NCBI RefSeq assembly: GCF_002443255.2 | Contig: NW_019211454.1 | Span: forward strand, 21,977,037 to 22,041,036 | DNA: 64,000 nt | Source of the DNA: Varroa destructor | Lineage: Eukaryota; Arthropoda; Arachnida; Mesostigmata; Varroidae | Direction: 5' to 3' | Shown here: positions 22,367 through 33,300 of the stretch, one piece after another | Layout: every line of letters begins with the position of its first letter | Numbering within the stretch: position 1 is the first letter of the stretch | Notes under the pieces: model-generated | Database searches by the model: none | Told to the model about the DNA's origin: nothing | What the model saw: the letters and a program-made list of their open reading frames with translations, nothing else | Position numbers and translations under genes: made by a program

Positions 22367-25300
22367 ATGTCTAGAAGAGTGGTAAAATCATGGAGTGATG
22401 ACCAATGGCCGTGCAACCCCGCGACAGAGGAACGTCAGCGGCGAGGTGGGTTTCAGCATTGATTTAACTGAACGCAGGTATTTGTTTTTCGATAGCGATA
22501 GCAAATAAATAGCTTCACATATTGTTCCGCGTTTATTTATATAATTTACAGTAAACTTTCTAATTTTTGAACAGCCACACGTGTTGCTGGCTTTGAGAAA
22601 CGACGGCGCAACTGTGTTTCGTCATATCATCGTCCATCACCAATATTCAAAATAGGGCGAACCAGATACAGGTTGGACTCTTACAGTTTCGTTAAGTTTG
22701 CATTAATATCTGATCAACGGATCCCCAAAATCCTAGCGCGAACGTTAAGTAGTAAATGGCAGCTTTTCTTGCTACTACATGAAAGTACACATACATACAT
22801 GCATTATGAACGACTAGATAGCAACGTGCATCAAGTATTAGTTGGCGGAGATTTAATTTTTTGTCGTTTTCGAAGTTCTACGCAGTTATCAGCTATAATT
22901 CAGATTGGACAGCAAGTTCCGTTGATAAAAGAGATCGTAGCGAAGCTGGTATTATTGGCGAATTTCGCGGAAATCGTGTATTCGAACCCGAGAGTTCGCG
23001 GACAATGTGTTCTTCCGATTCCTTTCTTTCCGAGGAAGCCCGCCATAATCTGAGGCCTAACTTGTAAGTGATAGGTGTCTTGAATGAGAGGACAAAAGCC
23101 AGTATATAGCAACAATGCCGATGAAAGAAATCATATGGAGGATGCGTGACTACGATACTAAGCGTTCACCTCGTAATTTCTGTAGTAAAGCCGGAAGTTA
23201 TGGGATACTGCAGGCAAACATTTGGCTAAAAAATAAGTGATATAGGCCTATTAATATTGTAATGTTAAAATTTTAGCACTACCCTGACTATAGATTCTAT
23301 TTCTCTGTTACGTGGCTTAAGGGGCATCGTTAGCTTAGTTTTACTTGCATCAGAGATATCCAAAAACGGTATCTTAAGCTCTGCAATACCACTTCGTATT
23401 CCAATATCCAAAGTACATTTTTTTCTCATTATTCGTTATTCCTAACGGCCAGCGCTGCTTCTGACCTTCGTTCGTTAGACCTCAGGCAATTCTGGAGCTG
23501 CCCTAATGATAGTTTGGCGCGTAGAAACTGTTCATAGAACCAAGTCCGATCCCTCTACCCAAATCTCAATTGTCAACTAGCTGAAAATAAAAAACCCGAA
23601 GGGTGTTATTTTATCGCATTACAACATTGTCGCAAATATCCACAGCGTTATGTTCAAAGAAGTGAGGTCGTTTTAATGTGTTTAAATAATGTGACGTATG
23701 TGTTTGAACAACACCGCTTTATGCAGTGGATGATAGCGACTGAACTAAGAGCAAAAGATGGTGTGATCAAAAACATCAATTGGGACTTCTATTGTCGGTT
23801 TCCGCACTAAGAATACATACATCGGGTGGGTTAAATAGATTGGCATTTACCTAATTCTCGCTAACGTCTCATTGGCTTAGTCAATACAGTTACTGCTGTA
23901 CATCCTAGAATACTAATTCTGTATAGATATAAGCAAACAGTACCGTAAATAAAATTATAACACAGATCCCACAAATTATAGAAGGGTCCCATTCATTTTG
24001 GCAGTCGTATTTTCTTCGAATATGACCCCTGCTATAAGGCCTTTCCTTTTAACTTAGGCAACTCATTTTCGAGGTTAGGCAAGTTGACCCATGAGTGTTT
24101 TCCGCATCACGACGCCTAAAAAAGCGTTAATAATGATATGTATTAATCAATGGTTATAATACTAGTGGCAAATTGTTTCGTCAACTTTCTACAGAAAGAA
24201 CTACGCGTTAGTAAATTCACTAGTGTACTTTTTCAACATTGTGTTTTTCTGGTCAGATATCATGGCGTATGCTAAAAATTATGGAAAATCCATAAAATTA
24301 TCCTGTTCCGTTTTGGCAGTTGTGAAATGAATTGTGAAAAATGAATGCCATTTATGCAGTCACAAAAAACCATTTAGACTTTTTATTGTCACCAGTTCAG
24401 GCTCTTGCAAACCTGCTCCACATTACGACTAAACTCCTCGGGAAAAGTTTCTGTCTGTTTCGATTCCGCCGAGTTAATTTTGTAGAAGCCACGAGGTGGG
24501 AATAAGAAAATCGAAGGAATCTGCTCTTCAAATTGACGAATCGTTCGCTTTACAGATATGCCGACCGCATTGAGGAAGTGCACCGTCATTTTTACCATAA
24601 GCAATCATTAACGACGATAACAGTCTCGTGATCTTTTATCGAACATTCATTTTACTTTATCGTACACTTCCATAATACATTGTTTTACCTTCGATGCCAA
24701 CTTTTACTTGATTCTGTTCAGGTCTGCCCTTTAATGAAAACTATCAATAGCTCGCCATCATCTTCCTATATCAAGTCCAATTTTAATTGCAGTTATGTAG
24801 AGCGCATTATATGTATGTAATGTATGCCAATAAAGCATTGCTAAATACTTTCACACTGGCACAGATCAGAGCTGAACGCTTCAACCTTTTACGCCTGGCA
24901 TATATCTATTTAGAAAGAAAGGGAGGGAGGGAGAGAGAGAGAGAGAGAGAGGTTACAGGCGTTTAATATTGATTCAAGTGAAGTTAAAGGCATGTTCAGC
25001 CTGTCTACATTACGTGTACTTTTTGCCTGCAAAATGTTTGCTCTACTGGGTTTGTGACTGTGGGCCTATAAATTGAGTTGCATTTTCGCGCTTAGACCCA
25101 TAATTTAGTATTCAAAATTTATCCAACTGTTCGAAGAACTCTTAAAGAAACCTTCAGTACTTACGTTTCAGTACCTAGTGAAGAATGTTTGTTATATTGT
25201 GTAATAAATAAGCGTAGAGACGGTGATTGATTGAACATCAAAAATTTAGAATGTCTTAGTCACTGGCTTTTCTGACCCTTGCATAAGTAAATTGCTAGCT

Positions 25301-26250
25301 TGCACGAGAAGCACCATAAGCAAGTGCTTTGTTAATTAATAGCATTGCAGAAAATTATACGACGGCATAGATTCATATATATATATATATATATGATCCG
25401 ATGAAAAACGAGAGAGAAGAGACTTTTTTATAGAACAAAAACAGAGGAACAGACCTGAAAGGATTTGACTCCATAATCTTTCATCCTCTAACAATTTACA
25501 AAAGCTGGCTTTTGGCAAGCAAACGGGCAGTTTACGCCTGCCTGATCGACAGAGTGACCCGTTCGCCCTATTTGGAATTCGCGTGGCAACTGAAAATATG
25601 GATTCATCAAGTTGTAGCATATTGACACGATTGTTGGCCTTATTAGAAGGCAAAGTCTTCAAGAAGGTCCTAAGTTCGAATCATTCTGCTGATATTAATA
25701 AGTGAGTAAGCTCAAAAAAGGATTTGCCCTCACAAAAATGAGGCACTATATACTATTCAACGAGGTAGTGGGTGACGAGCTTAAAGGTAGACTGGTTGCA
25801 TAGCTGCTCAAGTAATAAAGCTTTCCAGCGTATGCAACGGTCTTATTGAAGAGAACCGAAATAAATGCATTATTCAGGAAGATAATAGGCGCCGGAAAAG
25901 TGTCAAACACTTTAAAACTCTACAGTTTTCTAAGACGAATAACCTATTCGGAGGAGTTAATCTTTCAAAAGATATAATAAATGAAAAGTGTGTGCGATAA
26001 TAAACTTTTCTATATTCATACATACAACAAGCTTCTGCCTCGTCACAAAAAAAACTTCATTAAATATGTATATGTATGATTACCTAAAATATTTTCTAGC
26101 TTAATGTAGAGACATCGCCGGCAGTTAGAGAAGGATAAGTTACGTCATTTTTTGATTTGAGAGACGAATGAATCAGTCGTTGGATGCCGTTTCGTGATCC
26201 TTTTGTCCTTCTCTAGCCTGGAGACCACGTGCTTGCCTCATCAACCTTAG
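22367..26250 (+). CDS. Unrecognised five-exon protein, 183 residues
   Basis: Proposed exons: 22367-22445, 22575-22671, 22893-23063, 25531-25701, 26217-26250. Intron phases are 1, 2, 2, 2, and every join is in frame. The donors are GTGGGT, GTTGGA, GTAAGT and GTGAGT. The last acceptor has a strong pyrimidine tract (TTTTGTCCTTCTCTAG). The protein starts MSRRVVKSWSDDQWPCNPA. It is rich in Arg and Ser (FEKRRRNCVSSYHRPSP; DKRDRSEAGIIGEFRGNR), so probably largely disordered, with a helical LLALLEGKVFKK near the C-terminus. I recognise no family and see no signal peptide or membrane span. An alternative is that the protein ends within exon 3, where reading through GTAAGT meets TAA at 23065-23067 (116 residues). 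The acceptor at 25531 is weak; 25505 is an alternative in another phase. Confidence 0.4.
24389..24598 (-). CDS. Small hypothetical ORF, 69 residues
   Basis: Minus-strand frame with a true ATG at 24598 (MVKMTVHFLNAVGISVKRTI) and a stop at 24389. Composition is protein-like, with FEEQIPSIFLFPPRGFYKI in the middle and an acidic C-terminal part. No family recognised and no splice evidence. If real, it lies antisense within the large intron of the gene at 22367-26250. Confidence 0.25.
   Translation of the reverse strand: MVKMTVHFLNAVGISVKRTIRQFEEQIPSIFLFPPRGFYKINSAESKQTETFPEEFSRNVEQVCKSLNW
24917..24951. repeat. GGGA/GA microsatellite
   Basis: Purine-only run, starting with GGGA units and continuing as about ten GA units. 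Confidence 0.9.
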
Positions 26251-26406
26251 GTTGACTGGGTAGCCCTTTCTCTGCACATGTCACTCCTTCAATTTATTTC
26301 CGTTGTACCTGTACCTTAGTGTCCTATATGTACATTTGTGCATGTGTATGTGCCCCCTTTTATGTTCAGTGTTTGCATGGTGAGTGTCGGCTCCGTTCTA
26401 ACTGAT

Positions 26407-26412
26407 TCAGTC
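26407..26412 (+). promoter_or_regulatory. TCAGTC initiator, upstream ACSL leader
   Basis: TCAGTC within the 11-mer CTGATTCAGTC (26402-26412), which recurs exactly at 29931-29941 upstream of the second leader exon. It lies about 940 nt before the ATG at 27347, so the leader would be long unless other starts exist. Confidence 0.25.
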
Positions 26413-26419
26413 AGGATAT

Positions 26420-27346
26420 CGGCTTCGGCCGGCCATGCGTAGTCGCTTGCTGCACGCGCGGCTGGCCGCTCTTCCGCCCCAGTTTCTTTCTACTACAGTC
26501 CAAGCTCTGTAAATACAAGAGTGGGTCCGTGGTCATCTGCCCATTGAAAGGTAGAATGTAGACGTGGCACGTTGGGCGTTATAGGGAGGCAATCGAACAC
26601 GGTCGGAGTAGAGGCTCCAACAACAGTCGTGACGTCAAGAAAATCAGCAGCAGCAGCAGCAGTGCATGGACTGAGTTTTCGGCAACCATTTTGGCGATCA
26701 ACACCATCAGACGACTTCTACATTTATTGGTACCGACTAAAGGACAGTCTCATCTATAGCGGGCGGTCGAGACGGCCGGATTATCAGCCATTGTATCAAT
26801 CGTTGTTGACGACAACAATAGCGGCGGTGGTAACAACATAGTGTACATACTGAAACAGCAATTCCGCAGGAAAACCGCATTGCCAGGCATTCGCTTGGCC
26901 TGTGTGCCTCGTTGCTGTATCGAGCCCGTAGTGCCGCCCGGAGTGTATAGCACCAATGCGAATGGCGGCTCGCGGAACTTAATGGGTTAGCAGCGCCCTT
27001 TGACCCTCTGCAGGATGTAGGCAGAGGCAAAATCGAAGCTAGTTTTGGCGACGACCACAATGAAGGCAGTAATGACAACGCGTTCGTAAGCACAAGTGTT
27101 CAAATGTCACATTGCTATTTTTTTGCTATAATTACAAGGATAATGACGACTGCTAGTACGACTATGATACAATTAAGGACCAGCAAACGAAAAAATGCTC
27201 AGGCCCAATATATGGTTATGTCCACCTGTTATGACCACGTATTCGACTCAACACAATCGTCACCATATCAGTGCGACTAGCGTGGCCGCTTTTCAGTGTG
27301 ACGAATAGTGAAAATTCGGCAACGGCAGTAGTAAGACAATAGCATC
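26420..27346 (+). other. GC-richer leader region of the distal ACSL exon
   Basis: Composition shifts to higher GC with trinucleotide runs (CAG at 26647-26664, CAA and GGT tracts). Open frames exist on both strands (for example 26572-26841 plus and 26737-27093 minus), but all lack a true start and a recognisable protein. I read it as 5' untranslated sequence of the leader ending at 27362. Part of it could instead be coding sequence of a neighbouring gene. Confidence 0.3.
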
Positions 27347-27362
27347 ATGCGCGAAGAGACCG
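27347..27362 (+). other. ACSL: Candidate distal leader exon of ACSL (MREET)
   Basis: ATG, five codons and one base, ending at a consensus donor G|GTAAGA. Phase 1 fits the anchor exon at 34216. Only 16 coding bases, so this rests on splice signal and phase alone. Confidence 0.35.
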
Positions 27363-30300
27363 GTAAGAGCTTGATGTGCAAGACAACACAATGTTGTTTA
27401 TTAGGAGAAAATGAATTTGAAGATTAGCCGCTCGTTAAGCTTTGGGTTGTCTATTCTTATAGAAAAGCTTGAGGTCTACCTATACTTCAGCGGTCACGTC
27501 GGTCGTTAATGTTCACTTTTGGTTACCGTCTTCCTCCCTTTCTTCCCTGTTGCCCCCGGCCTCCTTCCCGCTCGCTCTTTGCCCTTCTACCACACACGCA
27601 CTCCTACAACATTCTACACGCACGCGGTTCTGCTCAAAGGCTGCAGGACGACAAAACCTGGGGACCATCAAGGTTAGGCTAGGTCTGTTTGAGGTGGATA
27701 TATACGTGTATCTGTCGACACGCCGCTGTATTGAAAGTACGCACTCTAGATCTCAGCACAGAACGTGCCCGCAGTATATGTATATTCGGTATAGAATGCA
27801 TACTTATTATGAGTTCTTAGTATCTAATATACAGAAGTAATTATCCGTTGAGCTGATTATAATGCGGATGAAGCAGAACACACGAAAAGGCTAATAAAAG
27901 ACGTTACTTTTATACATGACTAAAGTAATTATTATTTGATTTACTCCAGGTCATGACTACGATTCTCATTGTTATCATGGAAAACCTTAATAAAACAATT
28001 AAATATACGATACCCAATATATTTACTAAAACCAATGGTTGTATTCGGCTTGAGACTGCGGCATTCTCTGCAATACGTTCGAAATGTTCCTAGTAGATCG
28101 GCCTAGTAATATTTGGATTACTCGTTCTCCTACTAGCATTTAAGGCAAGTTGACCACCACATGAAACATGTCGGATCAGGCCGAGATCAGTATTAGATAC
28201 ACTTGACGGAATTCAACTCAACAAATATTACTTAGATAAGATGTCCCCCTAATTCATATAGAATTCAGTTCAATAACAGAGGTCGCGGAAAGTACGAGTA
28301 CAAAAAGATCATATAATGTTATAAACGCCCATTTGTGAAAAACAAACCTACGTTTTAAGGTGAGCAACCTTTCCCAGACTCAGACAGTTACGTACAGAAA
28401 TACGCTTGTCAGTCTAACGACTAGCTAAGGGCCTTTTTATTAGTCGCCAGAAAGAACTCCGTTAGCTAATCTACTCTGATGTTAGATCTTCATCTTGAAT
28501 CGTTCAAGCTGCGAAGAAATGATCGTTTTCTCCATTTCATGGTTTATCTTCATAGGAGGGTGTTATTCAAGAGTATGCATTACCGGCCAGATATGTTTTG
28601 CGCGATTGCCTCCCTGTGGGGTGCAAAGCGATATTCTAACAACTTTAATAGTTTTGCTGAGTCGAAGAGGCATGCAATACAGCCTAGTTTAGTTTACCTT
28701 CGGAAATGTTCAGGAATAATTCACGCAGGTTCATTGTTAACATAGACGTAAGGCGAACCTATAGAACCACGAAATTATTATCGTATGTACAATTCAATAT
28801 CGCCGGGCACGTGCAGGGTCTCTACTTTCGTAGAATATTCTATACTTCTAATACAATATCTGGCGCTACTCAGTGACAAAACTCGTTTGAAATGAGATTA
28901 GTCCCAGATACTCAGTGTTTCACCCGTTCCATTTCCCTCCAGTCGTTTAGACTCAAACGTGTGCCCAGCTTTATTACGTATTTATTAAACCATATTTATT
29001 GTGCGACACGTAACGTAACATATCGTTTAGTATAACATAGCAGTTAATATTTAATAGTGGAGAGGATTTGATTTAGTCAGTCTGACTCCGCAAACCTTAC
29101 CACCACCTGGTGTTGATCGACCTTTAGTCGTAGTTTGTTTGAACATTGTTACGCATACATTTTACAGAAACGGGCAAACAATTTTTTTCATCTAGAGTTT
29201 ATCGCAGATCTTTTATCCTTCTATTTTGCACAGACAATTCCACAAAAAACACTCGAAATAATCAACCTTTTCTAAACCATCAACCAAAGCTGTCTTATAT
29301 TTTTAGTCTTCTATTCTTTCTTACACGAAACGCCGTGCTTCTGATGCTGCGCTCTAATATTAAGCGAAAAGAAAATATTCTCTCAGCTGTTCCGAGCTAG
29401 CGAAGACGTGTTCTGAAGTCTAATTGCGTTGTAGTTCCGAGAGCCATTTGCAGTGCCTGCACTTAATTTTTCCTTCTCGGCTTTGAGCGCACCCTTTTCC
29501 TTCAGACCCCTTTCAGCGAATCTGGCGGATATTGTCTGTCGATTTAGCTGTCAAAGACGTTGGCAGCTGTCGTCATTACCGACAGGCTCTTGCTGACTTG
29601 GAAAGGCACTCTTGTAGCCGAAGGTGTTTCGCCCTTGACTAACGAAGGGGAAAAAGACGGCGTTGAGAGTCGTGGATAACTATAACGGCAAATCGACTTG
29701 CATCGCATTGTCTAAAACTCGTGTCCGTTCTACGTGCTGGGCAGTGATCTGGCTTGTTTTCGTGGCGCGTTATAGTAATATGCCCTTAACGTGAGCTAGT
29801 CGAGAAATGTAGTAGAAAATATACTTTCATCCATTGAAAGCTTGACTCGATACCTGAACAAATGACAGCCTACTTAAAGGCGAACAGTTCGCGTACTGGT
29901 GGCATTAGTTCAGCGCAAATCAGAAACGATCTGATTCAGTCGAATAGGCGTAGGTGAAACTTAGCGGCGAGCAATCTCGGACACTTCCATCAAAGGTTGA
30001 TTCAGGACTATTTCTTCTTTTCTAACTCAGCGCCTGTTCGATGACCAACCCAAATCTTTTTCAACCGGTCGACTAGAGAAGAATCCAGAGTTAGTCAACA
30101 AGACGCGTATGTCTGTCGGCCAAAGGTAGTCCAGGTGTCAGCCGGGGAGTGTGTAGAGCTCTTTGTAATCAGTAAGTCGTCGCGATGGATCCACATCCGC
30201 AGGTCGAGGATGCCGTCACGAACGGTAAGATAATATTCCTTTTCGTAAATCAGTACCCCCACAAGTTTTCTGATAAGTAATAGCGCATGTGTGTGTGCAA

Positions 30301-33300
30301 TGTTAACTTTCTAAATGGCATGCTTCGATAAGTTCAGCTAGATAAAGTTGTAGTCCAATTTGTTGAGCATGATAAATTGTGTTGTTATTTAAATAGGACA
30401 TGTCGTCGCATCCGGAATAGCAGCAGCAGCAGCATCATTGAAGGCTGCCGAAATTATATAGAATTCCGCGATAGTTCAACAGGCGACAAAATCCACCTGA
30501 CCTACGTGATTCAGGTCGATAGCATGATCCATTTTCTATACGTCGAATATAGGGTATCTTGCTGTTTTGGTTTGCGTGGTTTAAGGCTCAGGTCGACTGG
30601 AACCATTATCATCATATAATCATTCCGTTCCTGGCTACAGCGCTGATTCAATAATATAATTAGTAGGTAAAAAAACATTTCTGCCTCTCAAAATTCATTA
30701 AATTTTGTAGAGGGAAATGCAACCATGCACAGATCCAGTTTTAATTTGGTAGCCTCCTATCGATAGTAGCGTTCGACTGACCTTTTTCTATTTTCGATAC
30801 ATACGAAAGTATAGATTAGTCGTGTTTCAAAGGTCATCAACGAGCAAGTAATTACATCTCTAGTTATGAGCTATTCCATTAGCTTTATTTAAGACGTACG
30901 CAAGATCGTGTTGTTAGCCTAGAACGAAGCCTTTGTTTGTTTCTAATTCATTCATGTAGTTATATCGACAAGTACCCACCGAGTGAGCAGATGTCCTATT
31001 TTAACAAGCGTCTGTATAAAGGACTGAGTCCTCTTATGGAGCGGGGAACACAATCAGGCGACGATACGTCCTCTAGCTGCTTGTTTCAATTCTGGATGTT
31101 GTTTGTAGCGTGTATGTAGTAATCATTACTTCAGATCACTTCCTGCTATCCCTTAATATATGTACGGAAGCTGTTAGAAGACCCAGAACTTTTCCGCGTT
31201 TTACATTCGGGATCTAAGCCGTTGAGTGTTAGTTTATGCGGTTGGCTCCGAGCGCGAACCGAAGTGTGTCTACTCCAGGATTCAAAGTTAGAGCACCACG
31301 GATTTCCAAAAAGGTTTATAGGTGCACACGTTTCCCACGGTGCTATTCTGATAGTAGAATTTAAGAGTCGTTCGATTATATTTTAAGTGAATAATCGAAA
31401 ATAATTACACTGAAATGTAAACTCATTTTGTTTGCATGTTTCAAAATGAGAGCAGCAGATGCTAACGCAGCGTCTCAATCACGCGGCCTCCACGAGCAGA
31501 ATAAACTAAGGCCTTCAATTCTTAGGTTAACGAAATATCCGGCACAAGCTACTGGGCATGCATGTAGACCATATTGTAAAACCCATTCTTGGAACTAGAT
31601 TCGATGCCGTTTAGGATGACGCACATTATTTCAATAGAATATACATCTCTAGGTGAAAAATGAAAATACGGGCTTTGCCAGGAAGGAGTCGGCAGCAGTG
31701 GTTGTTGATAAGGGTCCTCTTCTACGTAGTAGCGATCCACGCAGCCTTGCGGGATCCCCTCAGCGTCGGATCTTAGCTAGATAGTTTCTGCTCAGGAAAC
31801 AATCGATACGCAGCGTAACAATGGGTACAATTGTGAAAGCCCCCGGCACAGACTTTAGTCTCTTGTACGACCATTGCGAGTAGTGATATCGGAGCATGCA
31901 TTCTGGAAAATTAAATCATATAGGAATTGTTCGTATCGATAACGTTCACATGCAGTCATCAATGTTTACATTCAAAAACGGCAAAACAAAACTGCAAAGG
32001 CTTCTTTTCTATTCTACAATACCCAAGTGGATGATCAAGCTAAACTCATTGCTGTTTCCATAGCGTTAAGCTTTGACCCGCTTTTTACTCTGGAGTCCGT
32101 GTGCGTGTTTTGGGGTGGCCAAGACAACTTGGAGCGCTCTAAAATAGCGTTCTAAAAACGCCACTAGAAACTTCGCAAGTTACTCACTTTTAAAATGCAA
32201 CTGGGTTCTATGCAAGAGAACGTATAAATTTGATTCTGGGTCATAGTTTTTTGTTCGTCGCATTTAGCAAAGTGGGTTTGCCAATAACTACACAAGGGGC
32301 CCGCTACTCGCTTTAAGCCAGTTCTGTTAAATGCAATCTCAATAAAATGAATAACGTTGTTGCTGTCGGAAAGTAATATGTTAATGAGTGATGCAATGAT
32401 GACACCCAGATGCTCATTATAATTATAATAATTTACGGCGAATTCTACTTAACTGCGCACAGGATAGAAACATGGAGCACATACAGTAAGTAAGTTTAAC
32501 CCCGCACCAATTGACAAAACAATTAACTTAATGATCACTCTAAGTTTATAGCAATAGGATTAGTTAATGTTTTTCGAGCTAAGCAGGCCCAGTCAATGTT
32601 GCTAAGCTTCATTGCACTAGATCTGGCGTAAAGTCTAGTCAGAAATCTCTTTTGGCATTAAAGCTGGTCGAGTAGCGTGCCTGGATAGTGGATGGCCGTG
32701 CTCGTCTCCAGTGCCAGAATATGGCCCACTGATAGATGAAAACCTTTAAATCTGTTGCTGAATCTAAGAACAAGCTTTTGAAGACATGCACTCAGGTTTG
32801 CTGCTTCTGTTTAATAGCGTCTAATGGAGTTTTTATTTCGTCAAGACGGAATAGTTTAATCTTTTTGCGCGGTAGGGATGTACCAAACTCGTACTTGACC
32901 AGTTCTAACATAGGGTAATGGCTCAACTTATTACGCGATCTGTGAAATTCATAAGCATTGAAAGTTCGGGGAGACATGCATGCAATGAGCTAGCTATATG
33001 GGGGAAGCCAATACAGACTGTCTTTTTGCTGATCGAGCTTCACATCGATCAAAACAGATAGTGCTATGAAGATCTTTTGGGGTTATCGAGTCGATACCGA
33101 CCATACGTTTTGAAAATCCTAGTCGTGAAAACGCTTGTCCAGTACCACGGGTGCGTTCCAGCATTCGTTTAATAATTAATTGCTACGAACACTTTCGGAA
33201 GTATTAATCCTTCTCTAAGATATGATATAATACGAATTGGCTAGCCTTGATAGCTCGTCGCTTTGTTTGTGGTTCTAACAATTTGCTTGTTTCTTCATTT

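Larger units (their letters stand above)
23068..25335. other. Intron or intergenic, one small minus-strand ORF
   Basis: This would be intron 3 of the gene starting at 22367. It holds the ORF at 24389-24598, a purine-rich microsatellite near 24917-24951 and no recognisable transposon. I see no additional plus-strand exon with both splice sites. Confidence 0.35.

Noticed and set aside
22974..22990. B-box-like TATTCGAACCC, as a SINE or tRNA
   Set aside because: No A-box at the right spacing and no SINE body; it falls in the open third exon of the gene at 22367.
23064..23157. 46-nt intron joining exon 3 of the 22367 gene to a short C-terminal exon ending NHMEDA
   Set aside because: In frame, but far shorter than any supported intron in the window (about 100 nt minimum).
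26572..27093. Overlapping frames on both strands in the GC-richer region
   Set aside because: Three frames are open at once because of composition and trinucleotide runs; none has a recognisable protein.
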